Part shown: piece by piece, positions 36,702 through 45,689 of the stretch
How positions within the stretch are numbered: position 1 is the stretch's first letter
Layout: every line of letters begins with the position of its first letter
Assembly: GCF_019977355.1 (NCBI RefSeq)
Contig: NZ_AP024655.1
Span: 3,596,001-3,660,000, forward strand
Direction of reading: 5' to 3'
Length of the DNA: 64,000 bases
DNA from: Arthrobacter sp. NicSoilB8
Lineage (GTDB): Bacteria > Actinomycetota > Actinomycetes > Actinomycetales > Micrococcaceae
Made by a program: the position numbers and the translations under genes
The notes under the pieces: generated by a model
Seen by the model: only the letters and a program-made list of their open reading frames with translations
The model's database searches: none
What the model was told of the DNA's origin: nothing

Positions 36702-37793
36702 CTACGCGTCGGACAGGTGCGCGATGGTCGCCGTCGCCCGCCGCTGCGCCTCGGGCGGAACATCGCGCACGATCTCTTCCAGGAAGTGGTAGCGCCGCAG
36801 CCATTGACTGCCCTGCCGTTCCTTCCGGGCGTTGGCCCGCTGCCACCAGTCGGCAATGTCCCCCCAACCGGGTGCGGCAAGCGAGCCGCCGACTTCCTGC
36901 ACGGCCAGCGCCGCGCAGAGATTCGCGAACCGCAGCCGGTCGCCGAGCGGCCAGCCGGCCAGGCAGCCTACGATGAACGCCGCGCCGAAGCAGTCACCCG
37001 CGCCGGTGGGATCGTAAGCCCGGACAGGCAGGGACGGGACCCACTCCTCTTCCCCGGTTTCCGAATCCACGGCCATGGACCCCTGGGCACCGAGGGTGAC
37101 CACCGCCACCGGTACGCGGTCCGCGAGGGAATACAACGCCGACCAGGGATCGTCGCGGCCGGTGAAGTTCATCGCCTCGTGCTGGTTCGGCATGAAGGCA
37201 TGGAAGTACTGCAAGTTATCCAACCGGGTCGAGGACCACGCGCCGGTGGGATCCCAGCCGACGTCGCCGAACAGCCGGACGCCGTTCTTATGGGCGTCGA
37301 GGACCCACGGTTCAAGCTCTTCCCCCAGCTCCGCAACGGCTGAGAGCGCCGGCGGCGGACATCCAATGAGCTCGGTGGAGGACACCGGCGCCGGGTGGCC
37401 GTGCGTCACCATGGACCGGTCCTTCTCCACGCTCAGGGACACCGTAACGGGCGAATGCCAGCCGGGCACCCGCCGGGACAGGGACAGGTCCACATGCTCC
37501 TGGGCGTCCAGGATCTTCCAGTTGTAGTCCCCGTAACCGTCGTCGCCGAACGCGGCGGCGAGCACGGTCCGCAGCCCCAGCCGTGACGCGGCAATCGCCT
37601 GGTTGGCGACACCGCCGGGGCAGCTGCCCATGCCGTCGCTCCAGATTTCCGTTCCGGGCTGCGGTGCGTGCGGCAGCCCGGTGAAGATGATGTCCTGAAA
37701 CACGGTGCCGGTCAGGAGCAGGTCGAACCCGTCCGCGGCCGGGCTGCGGACGGCAGACAGCGGGTCAAAACGCCGCGTCGGGATCGCGTCCAT
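36702..37793 (-). CDS. PfkB-family carbohydrate kinase
   Basis: 363 aa sugar kinase of the ribokinase/PfkB fold. FDLLLTGTVFQDIIFTGLP and GSCPGGVANQAIAASRLGL form the N-terminal sugar site. The anion hole and catalytic base motif DPTGAGDCFGAAFIVG is at about 262-277. The substrate cannot be read from sequence. ATG 37793 has TAGTCT (37801-37806) 7 nt upstream with TTTCGC 17 bp before it; a longer frame to 37895 would run across this promoter. Divergent from the GH4 glycosidase, suggesting linked sugar use. Confidence 0.88.
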   Translation of the reverse strand: MDAIPTRRFDPLSAVRSPAADGFDLLLTGTVFQDIIFTGLPHAPQPGTEIWSDGMGSCPGGVANQAIAASRLGLRTVLAAAFGDDGYGDYNWKILDAQEHVDLSLSRRVPGWHSPVTVSLSVEKDRSMVTHGHPAPVSSTELIGCPPPALSAVAELGEELEPWVLDAHKNGVRLFGDVGWDPTGAWSSTRLDNLQYFHAFMPNQHEAMNFTGRDDPWSALYSLADRVPVAVVTLGAQGSMAVDSETGEEEWVPSLPVRAYDPTGAGDCFGAAFIVGCLAGWPLGDRLRFANLCAALAVQEVGGSLAAPGWGDIADWWQRANARKERQGSQWLRRYHFLEEIVRDVPPEAQRRATATIAHLSDA

Positions 37794-37800
37794 ATACGGC

Positions 37801-37806
37801 AGACTA
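37801..37806 (-). promoter_or_regulatory. -10 box of leaderless kinase promoter
   Basis: TAGTCT on the minus strand, 7 nt before the ATG, with -35-like TTTCGC at 37824-37829 (17-bp spacer). Confidence 0.5.
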
Positions 37807-37963
37807 CGCTGTACCGCCGCCGAGCGAAACTGCAGGAAGCGGCCGCCCGGCGCGGCACGCCCGAACCCCAAGCGGCGCCCGAGGCGAAACCCCAATCGGC
37901 GCCGGGCACGGAGCCGCCGCGGGCATGCCGGCCCTCGGTGGCAGGGCCTGAACGGGCGGGGAA

Positions 37964-37969
37964 TAGACT
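37964..37969 (+). promoter_or_regulatory. -10 box of leaderless GH4 promoter
   Basis: TAGACT lies 6 nt before the ATG at 37976. Divergent from the kinase promoter. Confidence 0.5.
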
Positions 37970-37975
37970 GTCGGA

Positions 37976-39382
37976 ATGCGGCTCACGATCGCCGGCGGGG
38001 GCGGGTTCCGTGTCCCCCTGGTCTACCGGGCGCTCTCTGCCGGCCCCTTCGCGGGTCTGGTGCGGGAGCTGGTGCTCTACGACGTCGACGCCGGCCGGCT
38101 GGCGGCCATCGAGGCGGTCCTGGCCGCCCTCGCCCAGCAGGGTCCGCCGGGGGCCGGCCCGCAGGTCCGTGCAGCGTCTTCCCTCCCCGAGGCCCTGGAC
38201 GGCGCCGACATGGTCTTCGCCGCGATCCGGCCCGGCGGCACCGCCGGGCGGACCGCCGACGAGCGGATCGCCCTGGCCCTGGGTCTCCTGGGCCAGGAAA
38301 CCACCGGCGCGGGCGGCATCTCCTACGCCCTGCGGTCCATTCCGCCGATGCTGCGGCTGGCGGAGGAAATGCGGAACCGCTGCCCCGGCGCCTGGCTGCT
38401 CAACTTCACCAACCCGGCCGGCATGGTCACCGAGGCCCTGGTCCCCGTGCTCGGGCACCGGGTGGTCGGGATCTGCGATTCCGCCAGCGGCCTGGTGCAC
38501 CGCGCGGCGCGGGCGGCCGGCGTCGCGCTGCCGGAAGGCCGGCTCGACGGCGTGGGCTACTACGGCCTGAACCACCTCGGCTGGCTGTACCGGCTGGAGT
38601 CCGGGGGCCGGGATGTCCTGCCTGGGCTGCTGGCGAATCCTGCGGCGCTGGCGGGGTTCGAGGAAGGCCGGTTGTTTCCGCCCGGATTGCCGGCAAGCCT
38701 GGGCTGCCTGCCCAATGAGTACCTTTTTTACTACTACGACACCGCCCGTGCGGTGGCCGGCATGCGCGGCGGGGACCTGACCCGGGGAGAATCCATCGCC
38801 CGGCAACAGGCCGAGCTCTATCCCCGACTGGCAGCCGCCGGCCCGGACGCCTTTGCGCTTTGGGAAGCCGCCCGCCGGTCGCGCGAAGAGGGCTATCTCG
38901 CCGAGGCCCGCGCCGAGGGCGAGCAGCGGGACGAGACTGACCTCGCCGGCGGCGGATACGAGCGCGTGGCTCTGGCGGCCATGCGCGCCCTGTCTGGCGG
39001 CGGGGCGGCCGACCTGATACTCAACACCATCAACACCGCCCCCGGACCGGCACCGGCTGCCGACGCCACCGGGTCCGAGGTGCCGGCCGTACCGGGGCTG
39101 CCGGGGGACGCCGTCGTCGAGGTTCCCTGCAAGGTGACCCCCGACGGCGCTGTTCCGGTCCCGCAGGATCGACCTGGACCGGAACAGCTGGCGCTGCTGC
39201 GGCGGGTCAAGGACGTTGAACGGCTCGTGGTGGAGGCCGCGACAACCGGCCGGCGGGAGGCAGCCCTCGCCGCGTTCGCCAGGCATCCGCTCGTCAACTC
39301 GGAGGTCCTCGCCGCCAGGCTGCTGGCCGGTTATGAGGCGGCGTTCCCGGAACTGGGCCGCCTCTGGCACGGCAGCCTGTGA
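37976..39382 (+). CDS. Glycoside hydrolase family 4, 6-phospho-beta-glucosidase type
   Basis: 468 aa NAD- and metal-dependent glycosidase. N-terminal NAD motif LTIAGGGGFRVPLVYRALS; metal ligands Cys in GICDSASG (about 166) and His in GLNHLGW (about 199); NFTNPAGMVTEAL is typical of 6-phospho-beta-glucosidases. It would cleave phosphorylated beta-glucosides, normally delivered by a PTS. The divergent PfkB kinase could supply or use the phosphorylated sugar. Start set by its leaderless promoter. Confidence 0.9.
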   Translation: MRLTIAGGGGFRVPLVYRALSAGPFAGLVRELVLYDVDAGRLAAIEAVLAALAQQGPPGAGPQVRAASSLPEALDGADMVFAAIRPGGTAGRTADERIALALGLLGQETTGAGGISYALRSIPPMLRLAEEMRNRCPGAWLLNFTNPAGMVTEALVPVLGHRVVGICDSASGLVHRAARAAGVALPEGRLDGVGYYGLNHLGWLYRLESGGRDVLPGLLANPAALAGFEEGRLFPPGLPASLGCLPNEYLFYYYDTARAVAGMRGGDLTRGESIARQQAELYPRLAAAGPDAFALWEAARRSREEGYLAEARAEGEQRDETDLAGGGYERVALAAMRALSGGGAADLILNTINTAPGPAPAADATGSEVPAVPGLPGDAVVEVPCKVTPDGAVPVPQDRPGPEQLALLRRVKDVERLVVEAATTGRREAALAAFARHPLVNSEVLAARLLAGYEAAFPELGRLWHGSL

Positions 39383-39460
39383 GGAAACCCCCAGCAGTGA
39401 GGACACTGGCGGCAAAGAAGTTCCCGCGGGCAGCGGACGGGGGTACGGCTACAGGTACAG

Positions 39461-40024
39461 CTACAGCCTGCGGTACATCACGTGCAGGCCCACATAGCCC
39501 AGCTTCGGGTGGTTAAAGGCCTCGGGGATGGTCGTAAGCAGTTCGAAGCCCATGGATTTCCATGCGGCGACCGCCCGGACATTGCTTTCCACAACCGCAT
39601 TGAACTGCATGGCCCGGAAGCCGGCGTCGCGGGCGGCGTCGAGGGAATAGGCGCAGAGGGCACGGGCCAGTCCCCGGCCGGCCTGGGCCGGGTGAACCAT
39701 GTAGCCCGCGTTGGCGACATGGCTGCCGCCCCCGCCCTGATTGGGGTGCAGTTCGCCGGTGCCGAGGATGGAACCCGTGTCGGAGGCGACCGCGACGAAC
39801 GTCAGCCCCGGCGCCTGCTTGAACCAGCGCCCGCGGGCCTCGTCCTCGGCCGTTTCCCGGTCCCAGGTGAAGGTCTCCCCGGCACGGATGACGGGCTCCA
39901 GGATCACCCAGATGCCCGGCCAGTCCTCCGGGCGGGCCTCCCGGATGGTCCAGCCGGCTTCAGGGTTCTGCCCGGCATCAGGGTTCTGTCGGGTTTCGGG
40001 GGTCTGTTCTGGCGATGCGCTCAC
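39461..40024 (-). CDS. GNAT family N-acetyltransferase
   Basis: 187 aa. GNAT fold with WTIREARPEDWPGIWVILEP, FTWDRETAEDEARGRWF, the acetyl-CoA site QAGRGLARALCAYSLDAA, and NVRAVAAWKSMGFELL. It resembles phosphinothricin-type acetyltransferases of the MddA/YncA branch; the substrate is unknown. GTG 40024 is preferred, with TACCGT (40032-40037) 7 nt upstream; the open frame continues to 40246 through a 12-bp tandem repeat that is not convincing as protein. Confidence 0.85.
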   Translation of the reverse strand: MSASPEQTPETRQNPDAGQNPEAGWTIREARPEDWPGIWVILEPVIRAGETFTWDRETAEDEARGRWFKQAPGLTFVAVASDTGSILGTGELHPNQGGGGSHVANAGYMVHPAQAGRGLARALCAYSLDAARDAGFRAMQFNAVVESNVRAVAAWKSMGFELLTTIPEAFNHPKLGYVGLHVMYRRL

Positions 40025-40102
40025 AGCGGCCACGGTAGCAGGACGGGTTGCCCTGGAAGCCCCACCGGGAAGCGACCCGCGGACCGGCCCGCCAACTGCC
40101 CC

Positions 40103-40138
40103 GTGAATCAGCCTGTGAACCGGCCCGTGAACAGGCCG
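40103..40138. repeat. 12-bp tandem repeat in the GNAT-mshA intergenic region
   Basis: GTGAAYCRGCCY-like units at 40103, 40115 and 40127, with fainter copies back to about 40070. The gap is 183 bp; the repeat ends about 70 nt before mshA. Confidence 0.75.
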
Positions 40139-40207
40139 GCACATCAGGAGTAATGTTTTATCGAAACGCATTTGGCAGAGGAAAACCGTGCAGGGGAAAG
40201 GGGAACC

Positions 40208-41473
40208 GTGTCGCTGATCCGCCGCGTCGCTTTCCTTTCCCTGCACACCTCGCCCATGGAGCAGCCCGGCTCGGGCGATGCCGGCGGAATGAACGTGTAC
40301 GTCCGGGCGCTGGCCGCGGCCCTCGCCGAGACCGGCGTGGAAGTCGAGATCTTCACACGGTCCACCTCAGCCTCGCAGCCCGCCGTCGAACACCCGTCCC
40401 CCGGCGTGTGCGTGCACAACGTCCTGGCCGGGCCGCCGCGGAAGCTGCCCAAGGAGGAACTCCCGGAACTGCTGCACAGCATGGTCGCCGAGATCGACCG
40501 AATCCGGCACCTCCAGCCGCACGGCCGGTATGACGTCATCCATTCGCACTACTGGGTGTCCGGGGTGGCCGGGCTGGAGCTCGCGGAACTGTGGCAGCTG
40601 CCCCTCGTCCACACCATGCACACGATGGCCAAAGTCAAGAACCAGCTCCTCGAGTCCGGCGAACAGCCCGAGCCGCGGCGGCGTGAGGACGGCGAGCAAC
40701 GGATTGTCGACGGCGCCGCCCGGCTCATCGCCAACACCGGCACCGAGGCGGCCGAACTCGTCTCGCACTACAACGCCGATATCGACCGCATCGACGTTGC
40801 GCCGCCGGGCGTGGACCTCGCGGTCTTCACCCCGTCCTTCAGGAACCGTGCCAGGGCCGGGCACAGTATCGCCCCGGGCAAGTTCCACCTGCTGTTCGCG
40901 GGCCGGATCCAGCGGCTCAAGGGTCCTCAGATCCTGATCAAGGCGGCCGCGCTCCTGCGCGCCCGCCGCCCGGACATCGATTTGCAGCTGACCATCCTGG
41001 GGGCCGTGAGCGGTGCCAAGGACTTCAACCTCAAGACCCTGATCAGTGACGCCGGAATGGACGACGTCGCCACTCACCACCCGCCGGTCAACGCCCCCGA
41101 GCTGTCCGGCTGGTACCGGTCGGCCGACGTCGTCGTGATGCCCTCCTACAGCGAGTCCTTCGGCCTGGTGGCCCTGGAGGCGCAGGCCTGCGGGACGCCC
41201 GTCCTCGCCACGAAAGTGGGCGGCCTGTCCCGCGCTGTCCAGGACGGGCGCACGGGGATCCTGGTCGAGGGCCACAAGGCCGGCGACTGGGCCGACGCCC
41301 TCGAAGCGCTCTATGACGACCCCCAAACGCGCACCGACATGGGCCGCGCCGCCGCGATCCATGCCCAGGATTTCGGCTGGCAACGCACCGCCGCGATTAC
41401 GCTGGAGAGCTACCACACCGCCGTGAGCCAGTATTTTGGAAGCCTGACCATTCCGGTGGGCCACACGCCCTGA
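40208..41473 (+). CDS. mshA: D-inositol-3-phosphate glycosyltransferase
   Basis: First step of mycothiol synthesis: UDP-GlcNAc plus 1-L-inositol-1-phosphate. 421 aa, GT4 with GT-B fold. [19 protein letters not shown] at the acceptor site, HSHYWVSG, then nucleotide-sugar half with [18 protein letters not shown] and [23 protein letters not shown] 40208 follows AAAGGGG; the frame opens 12 codons earlier but without a better site. ino1, the source of its inositol substrate, is encoded 3 kb away. Confidence 0.96.
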   Translation: MSLIRRVAFLSLHTSPMEQPGSGDAGGMNVYVRALAAALAETGVEVEIFTRSTSASQPAVEHPSPGVCVHNVLAGPPRKLPKEELPELLHSMVAEIDRIRHLQPHGRYDVIHSHYWVSGVAGLELAELWQLPLVHTMHTMAKVKNQLLESGEQPEPRRREDGEQRIVDGAARLIANTGTEAAELVSHYNADIDRIDVAPPGVDLAVFTPSFRNRARAGHSIAPGKFHLLFAGRIQRLKGPQILIKAAALLRARRPDIDLQLTILGAVSGAKDFNLKTLISDAGMDDVATHHPPVNAPELSGWYRSADVVVMPSYSESFGLVALEAQACGTPVLATKVGGLSRAVQDGRTGILVEGHKAGDWADALEALYDDPQTRTDMGRAAAIHAQDFGWQRTAAITLESYHTAVSQYFGSLTIPVGHTP

Positions 41474-41561
41474 ACCGGACCCGCCCAGACCCCGGGCCGG
41501 CAACACCGGACCGGGACACCAGCCGACGCCACCCGCCGACGCCACGAGCCGAAGGACAACG

Positions 41562-43274
41562 ATGTCTGAGACCACCACTGCCGGGAACAGCGTGCCCACC
41601 GACCTGGAAATTGCCCAGCGGGCAGTCATGAAGCCGATCGAGGAGATTGCGGCGGCCGCCGGCATCAACCCGGAGGCGCTGGAGCTCTACGGACCCTACA
41701 AGGCCAAGATCGACCCGGCGAAGCTGAGCCGGGCGAAGGGCGCCCCCGCGCCTGTTCCGGGCAAAGTCGTGCTTGTCTCGGCGATGTCCCCCACCCCGGC
41801 GGGCGAGGGCAAGTCCACCACCACGGTCGGCCTCGCCGATTCCCTGGCCCGCGCCGGGCACAAAGTGATGATCGCGCTGCGCGAACCCTCCCTCGGCCCC
41901 ATCCTGGGCATGAAAGGCGGCGCCACCGGCGGCGGCTACTCCCAGGTGCTGCCGATGGAGCAGATCAACCTGCACTTCACCGGCGACTTCCACGCCATCA
42001 CCTCGGCGAACAATGCCCTCATGGCCCTCGTGGACAACCACATCTTCCAGGGCAACGAGCTCAACATCGACCCGCGGCGGATGACGTTCAAACGGGTCCT
42101 GGACATGAACGACCGGTCCCTGCGCGAGGTCGTGATCGGCCTCGGCGGCCCGGCCCAGGGCATCCCGCGGCAGGACGGCTTTGACATCACCGTGGCCTCG
42201 GAGATCATGGCCGTGTTCTGCCTTGCCACGGACCTCAACGATCTGCGCGAGCGGCTGGGCCGGATCACTTTCGGGTACACCTACGACCGGCAGCCCGTCA
42301 CCGTGGCCGATCTCGGTGTCCAGGGCGCCCTGACCCTGCTGCTCAAGGACGCGATCAAGCCCAACCTCGTGCAGACCATCGCCGGCACGCCGGCACTCGT
42401 GCACGGCGGGCCCTTCGCCAACATCGCCCACGGCTGCAACTCCCTGATCGCCACCCAGACGGCCCGCAGCCTCGCGGACATCGTGGTCACCGAGGCGGGT
42501 TTCGGCGCGGACCTCGGTGCCGAGAAGTACATGGACATCAAGGCGCGGATGGCCGACGTCGCCCCGTCCGCCGTCGTCCTCGTGGCGACTGTCCGGGCGC
42601 TCAAGATGCACGGCGGAGTGGCGAAGGACCGGCTCAAGGAGCCTAACGTGGAGGCGCTGGCCGCCGGCGTCGCCAATCTCCAGCGCCACATCCGCAACGT
42701 GGAGAAGTTCGGCATCGTGCCGGTCGTGGCGGTCAACAAATTCGCCACGGACACCGCCGAGGAGCTGGACTGGCTCCTTGAGTGGTGCGCCGCGGAGGGC
42801 GTCCAGGCCGCGGTGGCCGACGTCTGGGGCCGCGGCGGGGGCGGCGACGGCGGGGACGAGCTCGCGGCGAAGGTGGCCGCGGCGATCGTGACCCCGCACG
42901 GCTTCCGGCATCTCTACCCGCTGGACATGTCTGTCGAGGACAAGATCCGGACCATCGTGCAGGAAGTCTACGGCGCCGACGGCGTGGACTTCTCGGTGCC
43001 CGCGCTCAAACGGCTGGCGGAAATCGAGAAGAACGGCTGGTCCGGGATGCCCGTGTGCATGGCGAAGACCCAGTACTCCTTCAGCGACGACGCCACCCGG
43101 CTCGGCGCCCCCAAGGGCTTCACCGTCCATGTCCGGGACCTCATCCCCAAGACCGGGGCCGGCTTCATCGTGGCCCTCACCGGTGCGGTCATGACCATGC
43201 CGGGCCTGCCCAAGGTCCCGGCGGCGATGCGGATGGACGTCGACGACGCCGGCAACCCCGTCGGCCTCTTCTAA
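41562..43274 (+). CDS. fhs: Formate-tetrahydrofolate ligase
   Basis: 570 aa, full length. Makes 10-formyl-THF from formate, THF and ATP. P-loop [19 protein letters not shown] (about 78-96), [31 protein letters not shown], and the C-terminal [16 protein letters not shown] are all diagnostic. GAAGGAC lies before the ATG. It sits between mshA and ino1 and ends in a long palindrome shared with the convergent ino1. Confidence 0.97.
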   Translation: MSETTTAGNSVPTDLEIAQRAVMKPIEEIAAAAGINPEALELYGPYKAKIDPAKLSRAKGAPAPVPGKVVLVSAMSPTPAGEGKSTTTVGLADSLARAGHKVMIALREPSLGPILGMKGGATGGGYSQVLPMEQINLHFTGDFHAITSANNALMALVDNHIFQGNELNIDPRRMTFKRVLDMNDRSLREVVIGLGGPAQGIPRQDGFDITVASEIMAVFCLATDLNDLRERLGRITFGYTYDRQPVTVADLGVQGALTLLLKDAIKPNLVQTIAGTPALVHGGPFANIAHGCNSLIATQTARSLADIVVTEAGFGADLGAEKYMDIKARMADVAPSAVVLVATVRALKMHGGVAKDRLKEPNVEALAAGVANLQRHIRNVEKFGIVPVVAVNKFATDTAEELDWLLEWCAAEGVQAAVADVWGRGGGGDGGDELAAKVAAAIVTPHGFRHLYPLDMSVEDKIRTIVQEVYGADGVDFSVPALKRLAEIEKNGWSGMPVCMAKTQYSFSDDATRLGAPKGFTVHVRDLIPKTGAGFIVALTGAVMTMPGLPKVPAAMRMDVDDAGNPVGLF

Positions 43275-43275
43275 A

Positions 43276-43344
43276 CAGCAACGCGGGGTCACTTACGGCC
43301 CGTCCCGAGGGGGATTATGGGCCGTAGGTGACCCCGCGTTGCTG
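43276..43344. repeat. Extragenic palindrome, family copy 2
   Basis: Two 26-bp arms (43276-43301 and 43319-43344, one mismatch) with a 17-nt loop. Arm begins CAGCAACGCGGGGTCACTTA, the same sequence as the palindrome at 11170. It starts right after the fhs stop and ends 31 nt before the ino1 stop, so it could end both convergent transcripts. Confidence 0.9.
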
Positions 43345-43375
43345 TAGGCAGGGTGCGGGAGCGGGCGGGTTGGGG

Positions 43376-44461
43376 TCAGCGCTCCAGGTCGCCGCGGATG
43401 AAGGCCTCGACCTTTTCCCGGGCGAGGTCGTCGTTGAACTGCTCCGGCGGGGACTTCATGAAGTAGCTCGACGCCGAGACCAGCGGGCCGCCGATGCCCC
43501 GGTCCAGGCCGATCTTGGCCGCCCGGATCGCGTCGATGATCACGCCGGCGGAGTTGGGCGAGTCCCAGACCTCGAGCTTGTATTCCAGGGACACCGGGGC
43601 GTCGCCGAAGTTGCGGCCCTCGAGCCGGACGAAGGCCCACTTGCGGTCATCGAGCCACTGGACGTAGTCCGACGGGCCGATGTGGACATCCTTCGCGGCG
43701 AGCTCGGCCTCGACGTTGGAGGTCACGGCCTGGGTCTTGGAGATCTTCTTGGACTCGAGGCGGTCGCGCTCGAGCATGTTCTTGAAGTCCATGTTGCCGC
43801 CGACGTTCAGCTGGTACGTCCGGTCCAGGGTGACGCCGCGGTCCTCGAACAGCCTGGCCATGACGCGGTGCGTGATGGTGGCGCCGATCTGGCTCTTGAT
43901 GTCATCGCCCACGATCGGCACGCCCGCGGCGGTGAACTTGTCCGCCCACTCCTTGGTGCCGGCAATGAACACCGGCAGGGCGTTGACGAACGCCACGCCG
44001 GCATCGATCGCGCACTGGGCGTAGAACTCGGCGGCTTCCTGCGAGCCAACCGGCAGGTAGCAGACCATGACGTCAACCTTGGCGTCCCTGAGGGCCTGGA
44101 CGACGTCGACCGGCTCCTGCGGGGACTGCTCGATGGTCTCGAGGTAGTACTTGCCGAGGCCGTCCAGGGTGGGGCCGCGCTGGACGGTGACACCGGTCGG
44201 CGGGACGTCGGCGATCTTGATGGTGTTGTTCTCGCTGGCCAGGATGGCGGCGGACAGGTCCTGGCCGACCTTCTTGCCGTCGACGTCGAACGCCGCCACG
44301 AACTCGACGTCGCCCACGTGGTACTGGCCGAACTCCACGTGCATCAGGCCCGGCACCGTGGCCCGGGGGTCGGCGTCCCTGTAGTACTGGACGCCCTGGA
44401 CCAGCGAAGCGGCGCAGTTACCTACGCCGACGATTGCAACACGAATCGGATGTGAAGACAC
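43376..44461 (-). CDS. ino1: Inositol-3-phosphate synthase
   Basis: Turns glucose-6-phosphate into inositol-3-phosphate with NAD, feeding phosphatidylinositol and mycothiol. 361 aa, the short actinobacterial type. NAD motif [20 protein letters not shown] at about 8-27; [21 protein letters not shown] and [12 protein letters not shown] are catalytic-domain signatures. GTG 44461 follows AAAGGAG at a good distance. Confidence 0.95.
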   Translation of the reverse strand: MSSHPIRVAIVGVGNCAASLVQGVQYYRDADPRATVPGLMHVEFGQYHVGDVEFVAAFDVDGKKVGQDLSAAILASENNTIKIADVPPTGVTVQRGPTLDGLGKYYLETIEQSPQEPVDVVQALRDAKVDVMVCYLPVGSQEAAEFYAQCAIDAGVAFVNALPVFIAGTKEWADKFTAAGVPIVGDDIKSQIGATITHRVMARLFEDRGVTLDRTYQLNVGGNMDFKNMLERDRLESKKISKTQAVTSNVEAELAAKDVHIGPSDYVQWLDDRKWAFVRLEGRNFGDAPVSLEYKLEVWDSPNSAGVIIDAIRAAKIGLDRGIGGPLVSASSYFMKSPPEQFNDDLAREKVEAFIRGDLER

Positions 44462-44577
44462 GGAACTCCTTTGAGGAAAGGGTGACCGGCGCGGCCGCAA
44501 ACTGTATGTATTGCGTCAGTTGTGCGGGCGGCAGGCGGACACGGCGCCGTTAGGCGCCCTTAGTAGTCTAATCAACT

Positions 44578-44614
44578 CCGCAGGGGCCGCCGTTGTTCCC
44601 GGCGGCCCCTGCGG
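44578..44614 (-). terminator. Terminator hairpin after the aldo/keto reductase gene
   Basis: Perfect 15-bp stem (CCGCAGGGGCCGCCG) with 7-nt loop, 23 nt past the stop of the minus-strand operon. The tail (AGTTGATTAG) is only mildly U-rich. Confidence 0.75.
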
Positions 44615-44636
44615 CGGTGTCAGGTGGCGGCGCCGG

Positions 44637-45674
44637 CTACCGCTGGGCCCACAGGTTGATGTCGGATTCGACGGCGAACTCGTCGATTGCGTCGATCTCG
44701 TCGGCCGTGAAATCCAGGTTGTTGATGGCGGTCAGGGTGTCCTCGAGCTGCCCGACGCTGGACGCGCCGACCAGTGCGGACGTGACGGGCGAGCCCTTGC
44801 CCTGCTCGCGCAGGATCCAGGCGATGGCCATTTGTGCGAGGGTCTGCCCGCGGCCCTCGGCGATCCGGCTGAGCCCGCGAACACGGTCCAGCTTGTCCTC
44901 AGTGATCATGGATTCGCCCAGGGACTTGTGCTGGGCGGCGCGGGAATCGGCCGGAATGCCCGCCAGGTAGCGGTCGGTGAGCATGCCCTGCGCCAGCGGC
45001 GAGAAGGCGATGGAGCCTGCGCCCACCTGTTCCAAGGCCTCGAAGAGGTTGGGGCTGCCGTTCTCGGTCCACCGGTTGAGCATGGAGTAGCTGGGCTGGT
45101 GGATCAGCAGCGGGGTGCCGAGTTCCTTCAGAATCCGGGCCGCCTCGAGGGTCTGTTCAGGGGTGTAGGACGAGATGCCGGCGTAGAGCGCCTTGCCGGA
45201 GCGCACGGCCTGGTCCAGGGCGCCCATGGTCTCTTCCATCGGCGTCTCCGGGTCCGGGCGGTGGCTGTAGAAGATGTCCACATAGTCCAGGCCCATCCGG
45301 CCCAGGGACTGGTCGAGGCTGGCCAGCAGGTACTTGCGGGAGCCGAAGTTGCCGTAGGGGCCGGGCCACATGTCGTAGCCGGCTTTGCTGGAGATGATGA
45401 GTTCGTCGCGGTAGGGGGCGAAGTCGTCCTTGAAGTGGCGGCCGAAGTTGGTCTCGGCGCTGCCGTAGGGCGGGCCGTAGTTGTTGGCCAGGTCAAAGTG
45501 GGTGACGCCGAGGTCGAAGGCGCGGCGCAGGATGGCGCGCTGGATCTCGAACGGCTTGTCGTCACCGAAGTTGTGCCACAGGCCCAACGAGATGGCCGGG
45601 AGTTTCAGGCCGCTGCGCCCCACGCGGCGGTAGGGCATGGAGTCGTAGCGGGTGTCAGCTGCCAAATAAGTCAT
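44637..45674 (-). CDS. L-glyceraldehyde 3-phosphate reductase-like aldo/keto reductase
   Basis: 345 aa NADPH-dependent TIM-barrel reductase of the YghZ group. Catalytic tetrad regions: FDLANNYGPPYGSAETNFG (Asp, Tyr), ISSKAGYDMWPGPYG (Lys) and IFYSHRPDPETPMEE (His). SGNH-like motifs are absent; NADP-binding SALVGASSVGQLEDTL near the C-terminus. It begins 15 nt after treZ and is likely cotranscribed with the trehalose genes, though no direct metabolic link is evident. Confidence 0.92.
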   Translation of the reverse strand: MTYLAADTRYDSMPYRRVGRSGLKLPAISLGLWHNFGDDKPFEIQRAILRRAFDLGVTHFDLANNYGPPYGSAETNFGRHFKDDFAPYRDELIISSKAGYDMWPGPYGNFGSRKYLLASLDQSLGRMGLDYVDIFYSHRPDPETPMEETMGALDQAVRSGKALYAGISSYTPEQTLEAARILKELGTPLLIHQPSYSMLNRWTENGSPNLFEALEQVGAGSIAFSPLAQGMLTDRYLAGIPADSRAAQHKSLGESMITEDKLDRVRGLSRIAEGRGQTLAQMAIAWILREQGKGSPVTSALVGASSVGQLEDTLTAINNLDFTADEIDAIDEFAVESDINLWAQR

Positions 45675-45689
45675 ACGTCATATCCTGCC

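Noticed and set aside
36174..37343. 389-aa ORF across array B and into the kinase gene
   Set aside because: The first part translates the tandem repeat and the rest is antisense to the well-supported PfkB kinase.
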